Shown: one piece after another, positions 43,894 to 52,615 of the stretch
How positions within the stretch are numbered: position 1 is the stretch's first letter
Layout of the letters: every line of letters begins with the position of its first letter
NCBI GenBank assembly: GCA_017934525.1
Contig: JAGBJJ010000049.1
Span: 1 to 64,000 of the forward strand
Source: Prevotella sp.
GTDB lineage: Bacteria > Bacteroidota > Bacteroidia > Bacteroidales > Bacteroidaceae
DNA: 64,000 bases
Reading direction: 5' to 3'
Program-made: the position numbers and the translations under genes
The notes under the pieces: model-generated
Told to the model about the DNA's origin: nothing
The model's input: only the letters and a program-made list of their open reading frames with translations
Database searches by the model: none

Positions 43894-44616
43894 TTACCAG
43901 TTTTTCTCTATACGGCGGCGGCGCGGCTGCTTCTGCGCATCTTTCAGCCTGTCCTGGGTCTTCTTCTCCTGCTGCATGGCCGCCTGCAACAGCTGTTCAG
44001 CGTTCTCTCTGCTCATAGGCGGCTCCTGCTGTTGCTGGTCCTTCTGGTCGTCTTGCTTCTGCTGCTCCTTCTGCTGCTGGTCTTTCTTCTGCTGATCGCC
44101 GCTTTGGTCCTTGTCGTGCCCTTGCTGATTCTGGTTTTGCGGCTGATCCTTCTGCTGTTTTTTGCAGACGGCAAGATTGTAGCGGCTCTCGTCGTCATTC
44201 GGATTATTACGAAGGGCCTCTTTATAAGCATCAATAGCCATTTGATAGTCGCCCGCCCCCTGATAGAGCACCCCCACATTGTGGTAAGCCTGCGCTTTCC
44301 TCAGCGGGTTCTGCTCGGCCGCAGCAGCCTTCATCAGCGAAGGTATCATATTCGAACGGGTCTGCTGGTCGACTTTCATCCAGTCCATAGGAAACTGTGA
44401 GGTGGCATAATTATATACAGCCGGCGCATAGGTTGAGTCGGCAGCCAGCGCCTTAAGATATGTGACGGTAGCCTCATTACGCTTCTCAGAACGGTACTCA
44501 CGGTTACCCTGGCGCACCAACTTTCTTGCCTGCCGGCGGTCAACCACCTGAGCATCTATTCCAGACACCCCGCTCATCACGAGAATAACGGTACAGCAAA
44601 TACAAATCAGCCTCAT
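43894..44616 (-). CDS. batC: TPR protein BatC
   Basis: The 240-residue product has a signal peptide (cleavage near Ala-Gln at 22-23) and TPR helices at about 30-150, including Y-H-N-V-G-V-L-Y-Q-G-A-G-D-Y-Q-M-A-I-D. A very Gln/Lys/Asp-rich low-complexity region follows at about 152-197, and then a basic tail. It should be a periplasmic protein-protein adaptor for BatA and BatB. The start overlaps the batB stop by 4 bp. Confidence 0.85.
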   Translation of the reverse strand: MRLICICCTVILVMSGVSGIDAQVVDRRQARKLVRQGNREYRSEKRNEATVTYLKALAADSTYAPAVYNYATSQFPMDWMKVDQQTRSNMIPSLMKAAAAEQNPLRKAQAYHNVGVLYQGAGDYQMAIDAYKEALRNNPNDDESRYNLAVCKKQQKDQPQNQNQQGHDKDQSGDQQKKDQQQKEQQKQDDQKDQQQQEPPMSRENAEQLLQAAMQQEKKTQDRLKDAQKQPRRRRIEKNW

Positions 44617-45629
44617 TTCTTAAACAGTTTTATTTTCCTCAGCAGAGGATTCTTACGGTCTAAAATACATATTTCAACAATCAACAATATCAGCGCCAGC
44701 AGGCCTGCCTCTTGGAATCGCTCTGCATACTCACTATATACGGTCGACTCCTGGTGCTGAAGTTTGCCAAGCTCTTCATCAAGCAGCCGCTGCGCCTTGG
44801 AGTTGTTCTCCACGTGTATGTAGGAGCCTCCGCCGGCCTTTGCCACCTCTCGGCACATATCTTCATTGAGCTTCGACATGACCGTTTCGCCAGTATTGTC
44901 AATCAGATAGCTTCCTGTCTGCGGGTCGGGCACAGGAGCTCCCTTTGTTGAGCCCACACCAAGAATGAAGATGTTGCGCCCCTGATTTTTTGCCTCTTTG
45001 GCAGCATCGGTGGCACCGCCCTCATGGTCTTCGCCATCAGTAATCACAATGATGGCCTTGCCCACATTCTCCTGCTGCGTGAAACTGCGCGAGGCCAGCG
45101 AAATGGCACCAGCGAGGTCTGTGCCCTGGTTCAGTATCATAGAGGGATCGATGCTGCTGAGGAACATTTTAGCTGACACGTAATCGCTCGTAATCGGCAA
45201 CTGCACAAAGGCGTCGCCGGCAAAGACAACCAGACCGATTTTGTCGTCGGTGAAGTTGTCCACAAGATTTTCAACCATCATCTTCGCCCGGTCCAACCTG
45301 CTGGGCACAACATCCTTCGCACGCATCGAATTGCTGATGTCAATAGCAATGATGGTCTCAATGCCCGACCGTTTCTCTTCACTGATGCGCTGCCCGTCCT
45401 GAGGGCGTGCCAGCATGACAATGAGCAAGGCAAGAGCTGCCTCAAGTAGCCAGAATTTCACTGAGGGGCGCCAGCGTGACACATTGGGCATCAGTTGTCT
45501 GACGAGGTCGGGATCGCCGAATTGCTTCAGTCTGCGCTTCTGGCGACTATAAGTAATCAGTCGGATAACTGCTAAAAGCATAACAGCTATCAGAAGATAT
45601 AGATATTGCGGGTCGTGGAATCTGAACAT
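44613..45629 (-). CDS. batB: VWA-domain membrane protein BatB
   Basis: The 338-residue product has two N-terminal membrane helices, a von Willebrand factor A domain (about 87-290) and a C-terminal helix. The metal-binding MIDAS motif D-I-S-N-S (near 95-99) is intact, as are the later T and D residues (G-T-D-L-A-G, I-T-D-G-E-D). It is the paralogue of BatA and starts 1 bp within its stop codon. Confidence 0.9.
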   Translation of the reverse strand: MFRFHDPQYLYLLIAVMLLAVIRLITYSRQKRRLKQFGDPDLVRQLMPNVSRWRPSVKFWLLEAALALLIVMLARPQDGQRISEEKRSGIETIIAIDISNSMRAKDVVPSRLDRAKMMVENLVDNFTDDKIGLVVFAGDAFVQLPITSDYVSAKMFLSSIDPSMILNQGTDLAGAISLASRSFTQQENVGKAIIVITDGEDHEGGATDAAKEAKNQGRNIFILGVGSTKGAPVPDPQTGSYLIDNTGETVMSKLNEDMCREVAKAGGGSYIHVENNSKAQRLLDEELGKLQHQESTVYSEYAERFQEAGLLALILLIVEICILDRKNPLLRKIKLFKK

Positions 45630-46645
45630 TATGGTATCCTCCTGAACAAGGTTATACGGAATAGGATTTCGAGCAGAAGTGCCAAAAGTGCAGCCAAGGC
45701 AAAAGGCTGATAGGCCTCATACTTGCGACTGACACGATGCACATTAAGTTTCGACTTCTCCAGTTTGTCAATCTCATGATAGATGTTGCGCAGCTCTTCA
45801 GCATTAGTGGCCCGGTAGAACTGCCCCTGCGTCTCATGGGCTATGTCGCTCAGAGTCTTCGTGTCAATCTCTACAGGCAGTTGAATATATTGCACGCCCC
45901 CTCCCACCTGCATGGGATAAGGCGCTGTGCCGTTGGTGCCCACACCGATAGTATAGACACGAATACCCAGGCTCTTAGCTATCTCTGCTGCCGTCATCGG
46001 CGATATGTCGCCGCGATTATTGCTGCCGTCAGTAAGCAATATGACGACACGGCTCTTAGCCTTCGAGTCTTTCAGTCTGCTCACGGCATTGGCCAAACCC
46101 ATGCCGATGGCGGTGCCGTCTTCAATGAGCCCTTTGGCAGCAATATCCGTGCGCACATTCTGCAGCAGGGAGAGCAGCGAGGCATGGTCAATTGTCATCG
46201 GGCACTGGGTAAAGGCTTCGCCCGCAAAGATTGTCAGACCGATGTTGTCATTCGGGCGGTCGGCGATAAACGACGCCGCCACGGCTTTGGCTGCCTCCAG
46301 ACGATTCTGAATGCCTTGCGAGCGGTCTTTCAAGTCTTCAGCCAACATTGAGGTAGACACGTCGATGGCCAACATGATGTCTATACCCTCCACCGTTTCA
46401 TTATTCCACGAATTATGGGTCTGCGGCCGCGCAAGGGCCACCACCAGCAACGAGAAGGCCAGCAGTCGCAGCAACAGCTGCAGCGGCATGAGCGTCACCC
46501 GCCAGCTGCGCGGCGCGAAACGAAAGACCGACGTGTCGGCCATCCTTATGGTCGGCTCGCTTTTCTTGCGATACATCACATACCATATTATATAAGGTAT
46601 GGCCAGCAGCAGAAGAAGCAGATATTCTTTATTGGCAAATTCCAT
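45629..46645 (-). CDS. batA: VWA-domain membrane protein BatA
   Basis: The 338-residue product begins with the short BatA domain (F-A-N-K-E-Y-L-L-L-L-L-L-A-I-P and a basic loop). It has a second membrane helix near 58-73, then a VWA domain with the MIDAS motif D-V-S-T-S near 95-99 and L-L-T-D-G-S-N-N. A membrane helix lies at the C-terminus. It forms the VWA pair with BatB, the likely target of the MoxR ATPase encoded upstream. Confidence 0.9.
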   Translation of the reverse strand: MEFANKEYLLLLLLAIPYIIWYVMYRKKSEPTIRMADTSVFRFAPRSWRVTLMPLQLLLRLLAFSLLVVALARPQTHNSWNNETVEGIDIMLAIDVSTSMLAEDLKDRSQGIQNRLEAAKAVAASFIADRPNDNIGLTIFAGEAFTQCPMTIDHASLLSLLQNVRTDIAAKGLIEDGTAIGMGLANAVSRLKDSKAKSRVVILLTDGSNNRGDISPMTAAEIAKSLGIRVYTIGVGTNGTAPYPMQVGGGVQYIQLPVEIDTKTLSDIAHETQGQFYRATNAEELRNIYHEIDKLEKSKLNVHRVSRKYEAYQPFALAALLALLLEILFRITLFRRIP

Positions 46646-46651
46646 GTTTTC

Positions 46652-47752
46652 CTACAATAGCTGATATACAGTAAAAGAAATATAGACGAACAAGACGACA
46701 CACATGGCAAGGATGGCGCCTATGGCTGTCTTTAAGATAAAGCGACTGGATTGCGAGCGCTTCTCCTCGGCAGTCAGCTCTGCTTTTACTGAGCGCTCAC
46801 CCGAAGCCGACTGAGGCTCCTCGATCTTCGTCTGGTTGATAAACTCAATGGCATTAACCAAGTTGGCGTCATTCTCGTTGATCAGCGTAGAGTATTTGGC
46901 AAACTTCACCAGGTCGGCAGTAAAGAAGAGCTGGCGCAGCTCGTCAAGCGATTTGGGATCGTCGGTCGACATGAGTCTGCCGATAATCTCGCTGCTTGTC
47001 ATCTCCATCGCATTGAAGCCGTAACGTTCCTCGATGTAATGACGCAACGCATCGGTCAGCCGCGTGTAATACGCCTTTGGATCTTCCGAGCTGACCATCT
47101 TGTCAGCTTTTATCTCCTCAATGGCTTGCATGGCTTTCTGATGCGGCAGGAGCCGCTTTACAATGCGAATCTTGGCTATGACGGGTTTGTTGTCACGCAA
47201 GCGCAGATAGAGGTAATACGACAACGCCAGAAGCAAAAGCATGAGTGTGCTCAGCCAGAAGATAAGACTCCAGTCACCCCATTCGAATGGATTATCCTGA
47301 ATCGTCTTCGGCCCATAATAGCGCGGTCCGTTGTACTCATCCACATAAGTCGTATCAATCTCGACGGGCAGCACTTTCAGAGCCAACTTGTTACACTCAA
47401 ACTCCTTGCCGTCTATAGTAACCTTGAAAGGAGGCAGATAATAAAGAGTGTCGTCAAACGACGTCAGCACATAGCCGCGTTGATAGCAGCACATGCCGTC
47501 TGCCATCTTTTCAGTTGGCATATCGACAGCACCAAGAAACTCAACCCCCACCGGAAGCTGGGCTTCTTTTGGAAACTGCACATCGGCATCAGCACTTGCC
47601 GTGGCTTTCACCGTGAGTTGCACCTGCTGGCCTATGAGCATCTCCACAGCACTGAGGCTCGACTCAACTTTCACCTGAGAAGCCGCGCTGATGCTGAAAG
47701 CAGCACACAAAAACAGGAAACAGAAAATGCGTTTCATCTGGCAATCCCTCAT
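46652..47752 (-). CDS. Bat-operon membrane protein with a BatD-like periplasmic part
   Basis: The 366-residue product has a signal peptide, a periplasmic beta-rich domain (about 25-150) resembling one BatD repeat, a membrane helix near 163-187 and a cytoplasmic helical region. The latter contains Y-Y-T-R-L-T-D-A-L-R-H-Y-I-E-E-R-Y-G and a helix pair like that in the cytoplasmic part of BatD. A second membrane helix lies at the C-terminus. It may belong to the DUF4381-type proteins found between DUF58 and BatA genes. The start used overlaps the DUF58 stop by 4 bp; an ATG five codons later (47737) is equally possible. Confidence 0.7.
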   Translation of the reverse strand: MRDCQMKRIFCFLFLCAAFSISAASQVKVESSLSAVEMLIGQQVQLTVKATASADADVQFPKEAQLPVGVEFLGAVDMPTEKMADGMCCYQRGYVLTSFDDTLYYLPPFKVTIDGKEFECNKLALKVLPVEIDTTYVDEYNGPRYYGPKTIQDNPFEWGDWSLIFWLSTLMLLLLALSYYLYLRLRDNKPVIAKIRIVKRLLPHQKAMQAIEEIKADKMVSSEDPKAYYTRLTDALRHYIEERYGFNAMEMTSSEIIGRLMSTDDPKSLDELRQLFFTADLVKFAKYSTLINENDANLVNAIEFINQTKIEEPQSASGERSVKAELTAEEKRSQSSRFILKTAIGAILAMCVVLFVYISFTVYQLL

Positions 47753-48618
47753 CCTCTCTGTTTAAATAGTCCTAAGAGTGACTTCACATAATCATCACTC
47801 GTGCAAATAGTTACACTATCGACGTTGCTCTTTGCAAACACCTCCATAAGCCCTTGCTGGCGCTTCATCCACGAGCGATAATATGACTCCCGAAGCTTTT
47901 TGCTGCCAGTATCGACATACTGCTCAAACCCCGTCTCCGCGTCAACCACCTTCATCAGTCCTACATTGGGCAACTCTTTTGTGCGCCGGTCGTAAACTTG
48001 TATGGCCACCACGTCATGTTTGCGGTTGGCTATGGTCAGCTGCTGGAGGAAATCCTGCCGGGTGTAGAAGTCGCTCATGATGAACGTAGTACACCTGCGC
48101 TTCGATACGCTGGTCAGAAACTCAATGGCCTGCGCCACATCCGTGCGCTGGCTGTCGGCATGAAAGTCGAGCATCTCGCGTATGATATAGAGAATATGCT
48201 TGCGTCCTTTCTTTGGCGGAATATATTTCTCTATCTTATCGCTGAAGAAGACAACACCGATCTTGTCGTTATTCTGTATGGCAGAAAAAGCCAAGGTGGC
48301 TGCTATCTCTGTCACCATGTCACGCTTCATCTGTCGCTGCGTGCCAAAGTCGAGCGAACCGCTGACGTCAATCATGAGCATCACTGTGAGTTCGCGCTCT
48401 TCTTCAAAAACCTTCACGTAGGGCTTATTGAAGCGTGCCGTCACATTCCAGTCGATATCACGCACGTCATCACCATACTGATATTCGCGAACCTCGGAAA
48501 AAGCCATGCCACGCCCTTTGAAGGCCGAGTGATACTGGCCTGCAAAGATATTTGAACTCAAGCCACGGGCCTTGATTTCTATCTTTCTTACTTTCTTTAT
48601 GATTTCTGATGTCTCCAT
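47749..48618 (-). CDS. DUF58 domain protein of the Bat operon
   Basis: The 289-residue soluble product has the DUF58 signature D-I-D-W-N-V-T-A-R near 55-63 and an embedded VWA-like fold with the MIDAS motif D-V-S-G-S near 83-87. Genes of this family nearly always follow moxR and are thought to act with it as chaperone or assembly factors. The start codon overlaps the moxR stop (TGATG). Confidence 0.9.
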   Translation of the reverse strand: METSEIIKKVRKIEIKARGLSSNIFAGQYHSAFKGRGMAFSEVREYQYGDDVRDIDWNVTARFNKPYVKVFEEERELTVMLMIDVSGSLDFGTQRQMKRDMVTEIAATLAFSAIQNNDKIGVVFFSDKIEKYIPPKKGRKHILYIIREMLDFHADSQRTDVAQAIEFLTSVSKRRCTTFIMSDFYTRQDFLQQLTIANRKHDVVAIQVYDRRTKELPNVGLMKVVDAETGFEQYVDTGSKKLRESYYRSWMKRQQGLMEVFAKSNVDSVTICTSDDYVKSLLGLFKQRG

Positions 48619-49613
48619 CAGGGCACTTCCACTTTATTGATAATCTTTGATACGATTTCCTCACTCGTCACATTGCTGGCTTCAGCTTCATAAGTGAGTC
48701 CGATACGATGACGAAGCACATCGTGAGCCACGGCACGTACATCTTCGGGCACCACATAGCCACGACGCTTGATAAAAGCATAGGCACGCGCAGCCTTGGC
48801 CAGATTAATAGAGGCGCGTGGCGAACCGCCGAAGGAAATCATGTCTTTCAACTCTTTCAGGCCATAGCGGTCGGGATAACGTGTAGCAAAGACGATATCA
48901 GCAATATACTGTTCAATTTTCTCGTCGATATACACCTCGCGCACCACCTCGCGTGCCTTCAGTATTTCGTTGGCAGAAGTGACGGGCGACACTTGGGGGA
49001 GACCGCCCCCGATGTTCTCACGAATGATTTTTTTCTCTTCCTCGATTGAAGGATAGTCGATTACCACTTTCAGCATAAAGCGGTCAACCTGAGCCTCAGG
49101 CAACGGATAGGTGCCCTCTTGCTCAATGGGGTTCTGGGTAGCCATCACAAGGAAAGGACTGGGCAATTCGAACGTGTCGCTACCAATGGTGACCTGCTTC
49201 TCCTGCATAGCTTCCAGCAAAGCGCTTTGCACCTTGGCCGGCGCACGGTTTATTTCGTCGGCCAGCACGAAGTTGGCAAAGACGGGGCCTTTCTTCGTCA
49301 AGAAGCGCTCGTCTTTTTGGGAATAAATCATCGTACCCGTCACGTCGGCCGGCAAGAGGTCGGGGGTAAACTGGATACGACTGTACTTGGCATCGATAAG
49401 TTGGGCAAGTGTCTTGATAGCCAACGTCTTGGCCAGTCCGGGCACACCTTCAAGCAAGATGTTGCCGTCACTCAGGAGTCCTATGAGAAGTGAGTCTACC
49501 AAATGCTTCTGCCCCACGATAACGCGGTCCATGCCTGTTGTCAGATTCGTGACGAAGGCACTCTGCTGTTCAATCCGTATGTTTAGTTCTCGGATATCAA
49601 TATTTTCTGCCAT
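48618..49613 (-). CDS. MoxR-family AAA-plus ATPase
   Basis: The 331-residue product has Walker A G-V-P-G-L-A-K-T (near 56-63), Walker B L-A-D-E-I-N-R near 122-128, the sensor N in A-T-Q-N-P-I and the lid domain. MoxR ATPases act as chaperones that insert metal or assemble VWA-domain proteins, here most likely BatA, BatB and the DUF58 protein encoded directly downstream. It begins 19 bp after the HU/LysM gene. Confidence 0.93.
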   Translation of the reverse strand: MAENIDIRELNIRIEQQSAFVTNLTTGMDRVIVGQKHLVDSLLIGLLSDGNILLEGVPGLAKTLAIKTLAQLIDAKYSRIQFTPDLLPADVTGTMIYSQKDERFLTKKGPVFANFVLADEINRAPAKVQSALLEAMQEKQVTIGSDTFELPSPFLVMATQNPIEQEGTYPLPEAQVDRFMLKVVIDYPSIEEEKKIIRENIGGGLPQVSPVTSANEILKAREVVREVYIDEKIEQYIADIVFATRYPDRYGLKELKDMISFGGSPRASINLAKAARAYAFIKRRGYVVPEDVRAVAHDVLRHRIGLTYEAEASNVTSEEIVSKIINKVEVP

Positions 49614-49632
49614 TGTCTTTTTGTATGTTTAT

Positions 49633-50925
49633 TTATTTTCTGTTTTTTCTTAAGTTCTTTTTCCACTCCAGCTTCGGAATCTTGACGTCTTGTCCTGCCT
49701 TCAGCACATCAGTCGCCTTCAAGCCATTGAGCACTTCTACGTAGCACTCCATATCAGGTCCCAGATATCGGTGCGAAATCTGTTTTACGCTTTCACCCGC
49801 CCGTGCCTTTGCAATTTCCTGCACGCCGATTATCCGGTATGCTCCCAGCCGCACGCGGGCATCCATGGCCTCATATTTCTTGTATTCGTCAGAGTCAGGC
49901 TGAACATCCGTAGATGTCATCTGGACAGAATTGCCTGCGGCAAGTTCTTCCGCCCCAGTGACTACGTTCACCGTATCATGCCGGTCTGCCACATCAGTGG
50001 TGTCTGCCGTCTCCTTGGCTGCTATAGCCGTTTGCGTCGTATCTTCCCCGAAACCACCCACAGCAGAGCGCCCGAGCAGATATCCGAATATTCCTGACAG
50101 GAGACAGGCAAGAACCCAGAGCCACGGGAAGGAGCGCCTATTGTCCGTCTGCCGGCGGTCGGCCATGTGCTCGGTATTCTGCTCCGGCATTGCGGCCAGG
50201 GCTGCCGCAGCTTCCCCTTCCTCTTCGTCATTCTCTGGCTGAGCCACGTCGGCGGTGTCCTCAAGGGCCTCAGTGTCAGAATCAGCGGCTGGCGCTTCAT
50301 CCTCCGAGCTTATCTCGTCCTTTTGCTCCTCCATGCTGCCAGAGTCAGCATTTTCCCCGTTGCCTTCAGCCATATTCTGGTCGGCTTCGAGTCTTTCAAT
50401 CGCCTTATCCTCCGTTTCGGAAGAGACATCATCTTGCAGAGCGTCTTTTTCGGAAATCGGTGCTACGTCATCAGAATCCACAGCACCTGCCAAGAACTCG
50501 GATGTCAGAGGAGCCTGCTCAGGCTCACTGTATTCCACAGCAGCAGGCGTATCTCCCTCCTGCGTGTTTATCTCTTCATCTTGAGGCATGTCATCAAACT
50601 CTACCCCATCATTCAGTATCACGGTTTCGAATTGCGAGAACGGTTTGTTTACAAGATCCTTCATGGCACTATCGGGCGTGAATGTCAACTTCGAATGCCC
50701 GTCGATGACAACACGTTCACCGGTATTGACGTTGACGCTTTCGCGTGCTCCCACTTCAATGACCTTATAAGTACCAAGCCCCTTTATCTTTACCAGCCGG
50801 TCGGTGGTTATACCATACTGAATCACCTCAACCACAGCCGAAAGGAAGCGCTGAGCCGTGCGTTTGTCTAAGCCATGCTTCTCCATCAAGACAGATGCGA
50901 GCTGGCTCATCATAACCTTTCCCAT
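49633..50925 (-). CDS. HU DNA-binding domain joined to a membrane helix and a LysM-like domain
   Basis: The 430-residue product starts with an HU/IHF-like domain (about 1-95, with the strand G-L-G-T-Y-K-V and the arm region S-V-N-V-N-T-G). A long acidic linker follows (about 100-255). A basic R-R-Q-T-D-N-R-R patch precedes one membrane helix (about 266-284), and a LysM-like domain lies near 372-425 (A-R-A-G-E-S-V-K-Q-I-S, V-L-N-G-L). The positive patch before the helix predicts a cytoplasmic DNA-binding end and a periplasmic LysM end. The ATG at 50925 overlaps the preceding HU stop by 1 bp; a GTG one codon earlier is also possible. The protein could tether the nucleoid to the cell wall; this is inference. 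Confidence 0.75.
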   Translation of the reverse strand: MGKVMMSQLASVLMEKHGLDKRTAQRFLSAVVEVIQYGITTDRLVKIKGLGTYKVIEVGARESVNVNTGERVVIDGHSKLTFTPDSAMKDLVNKPFSQFETVILNDGVEFDDMPQDEEINTQEGDTPAAVEYSEPEQAPLTSEFLAGAVDSDDVAPISEKDALQDDVSSETEDKAIERLEADQNMAEGNGENADSGSMEEQKDEISSEDEAPAADSDTEALEDTADVAQPENDEEEGEAAAALAAMPEQNTEHMADRRQTDNRRSFPWLWVLACLLSGIFGYLLGRSAVGGFGEDTTQTAIAAKETADTTDVADRHDTVNVVTGAEELAAGNSVQMTSTDVQPDSDEYKKYEAMDARVRLGAYRIIGVQEIAKARAGESVKQISHRYLGPDMECYVEVLNGLKATDVLKAGQDVKIPKLEWKKNLRKNRK

Positions 50926-51212
50926 CACTCACTTCCTCCTTTCTTAATCTTGTCTTTCCATGTCACATTAGGCTTGAAAGCCAACACTAGTTTCGGGGGA
51001 ACGAGCATGCGTTGCCCCGTGGTAGGATTGACCATGACACGCTCCAGTTTCTTTTTCACCTCAAACAACCCGAAGGTTGGCAACTGCACAGCATTGCCCT
51101 CTTGGAAGCAATCTCCCATAGCCCCCAAAACGGTGTTCATCAGTTTTTGTGTTTCGTCAGCTTTCATGCCTGTCCTATTCGCAAGCTCAGCTATAAATTC
51201 TTTGTTGTTCAT
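50925..51212 (-). CDS. HU-family DNA-binding protein
   Basis: The 95-residue product is a complete HU/IHF-type histone-like protein: helical N-terminal dimer part, then the strands L-P-T-F-G-L-F-E-V-K-K and an arm region with N-P-T-T-G-Q-R-M. It overlaps rimO by 4 bp upstream and the HU/LysM gene by 1 bp downstream. Two HU-type genes in tandem could form heterodimers. Confidence 0.92.
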   Translation of the reverse strand: MNNKEFIAELANRTGMKADETQKLMNTVLGAMGDCFQEGNAVQLPTFGLFEVKKKLERVMVNPTTGQRMLVPPKLVLAFKPNVTWKDKIKKGGSE

Positions 51213-52579
51213 ACGCTCTGTGTAGTTATTTCACCATAGAGGTCGAATTCCTCGGCCTCTGTTATCTTCACATCGTAGAAAGCTCCCGGCGTAAGAGGCA
51301 TGGTAGCCGGAATCAGCACTTCGGGGTCTACCTCCGGCGAGCAGAACTCTGTTCTTCCCACGTAGTAGTCGCCCTCCTTTCTGTCCACGACCACCTTCAG
51401 CGTCTGTCCTACTTTCTCTTCTTCAATCTCAGCACTGATGTTTTGCTGAAGTCGCATCAGCTTATCCAACCGGCGTTGCTTCACGTCCTCGGGCACGTCG
51501 TCCTCATAATGGAGAGCCGAGTAGGTGCCGTCTTCTTCTGAATAGGCAAAAGCACCCATCCGCTCAAAGCGTGCCCACCGTGTGAAATCGAGCAATTTCT
51601 GGAAGTCTTCGTCAGTTTCGCCGGGAAATCCCACCATAAGCGTCGTGCGCAAATGTATGCCCGGTACTTCCTTTCTGATGCGCGTAATAAACTCACGCGT
51701 TTCTTTCTCGGTGATATTGCGCCGCATGCGGGAAAGCATGTGGTCAGAGATATGCTGAAGCGCTATGTCAAGATAGCGGCACACATTTTTCTTCTCACGT
51801 ATCACCCGCAGAAGCTCCCATGGAAAATGAGTCGGATAAGCATAATGGAGCCTGATCCATTTCACTCCGTCAATGTCAGCCATTTGCTCTACGAGGCTTG
51901 CTATGCGCTGCTCGCCATACAGGTCAACGCCATAATAAGTAAGTTCCTGGGCAATCACCTGAAACTCGCTGACCCCTATAGCCACCAACTTCCTCACCTC
52001 TTCAAGAATGTCCTCCATCGGACGGCTCTGGTGATGCCCTGTGATGAGCGGTATGGCGCAATAGGCGCAATGTCGGTCGCACCCCTCGCTGATTTTCAAA
52101 TATGCATAATGGCGAGGAGTAGTGAGATGACGATATTGAAGGCCACCTTTAGAGTCAGCATACCTGATGACTTCTGCCGGCAGAGAAGACTCCCGCACCG
52201 GGCTCCCACCCTCTGCGTCAGCCTTTTGCATGTCAGCCAGCAACTGCTCATAATTAAACTTGCCATACCATCCGTCAACCTCAGGTATTTCTTGTTCAAG
52301 ATCTGCCAGATAACGCTCCGACAGACAGCCCATGACGTAGATATGTCTCAGCCGGCCCTCACTTTTCGCCGCCACAAACTCAAGAATGGTATTTATGCTT
52401 TCTTCCTTTGCGTCAGCAATAAAGCCACAGGTGTTTATCACAACGACATCTCCCTGCGGATTCTCGCTGTCGTGTGTCACATGATAGCCATGCGCTTCAA
52501 AGAGCCCCATCAGCCGCTCGCTGTCAACCAGATTCTTCGAACAGCCGAGGGATATGAAATCTACCGTCTTCTTTTGCAT
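51209..52579 (-). CDS. rimO: Ribosomal protein S12 methylthiotransferase RimO
   Basis: From the ATG at 52579 the product has 456 residues, the usual length. The N-terminal cluster-binding domain has L-G-C-S-K-N-L-V-D-S-E and N-T-C-G-F-I. The radical-SAM motif is C-D-R-H-C-A-Y-C. A C-terminal TRAM domain is present. RimO adds a methylthio group to Asp-89 of S12. An in-frame upstream ATG would add 11 residues that RimO proteins lack. The gene starts 36 bp after the ftsY stop. Confidence 0.95.
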   Translation of the reverse strand: MQKKTVDFISLGCSKNLVDSERLMGLFEAHGYHVTHDSENPQGDVVVINTCGFIADAKEESINTILEFVAAKSEGRLRHIYVMGCLSERYLADLEQEIPEVDGWYGKFNYEQLLADMQKADAEGGSPVRESSLPAEVIRYADSKGGLQYRHLTTPRHYAYLKISEGCDRHCAYCAIPLITGHHQSRPMEDILEEVRKLVAIGVSEFQVIAQELTYYGVDLYGEQRIASLVEQMADIDGVKWIRLHYAYPTHFPWELLRVIREKKNVCRYLDIALQHISDHMLSRMRRNITEKETREFITRIRKEVPGIHLRTTLMVGFPGETDEDFQKLLDFTRWARFERMGAFAYSEEDGTYSALHYEDDVPEDVKQRRLDKLMRLQQNISAEIEEEKVGQTLKVVVDRKEGDYYVGRTEFCSPEVDPEVLIPATMPLTPGAFYDVKITEAEEFDLYGEITTQSV

Positions 52580-52615
52580 CTCAAATGCTTTTTCTTTATC
52601 CGCTGCAAACACGGT

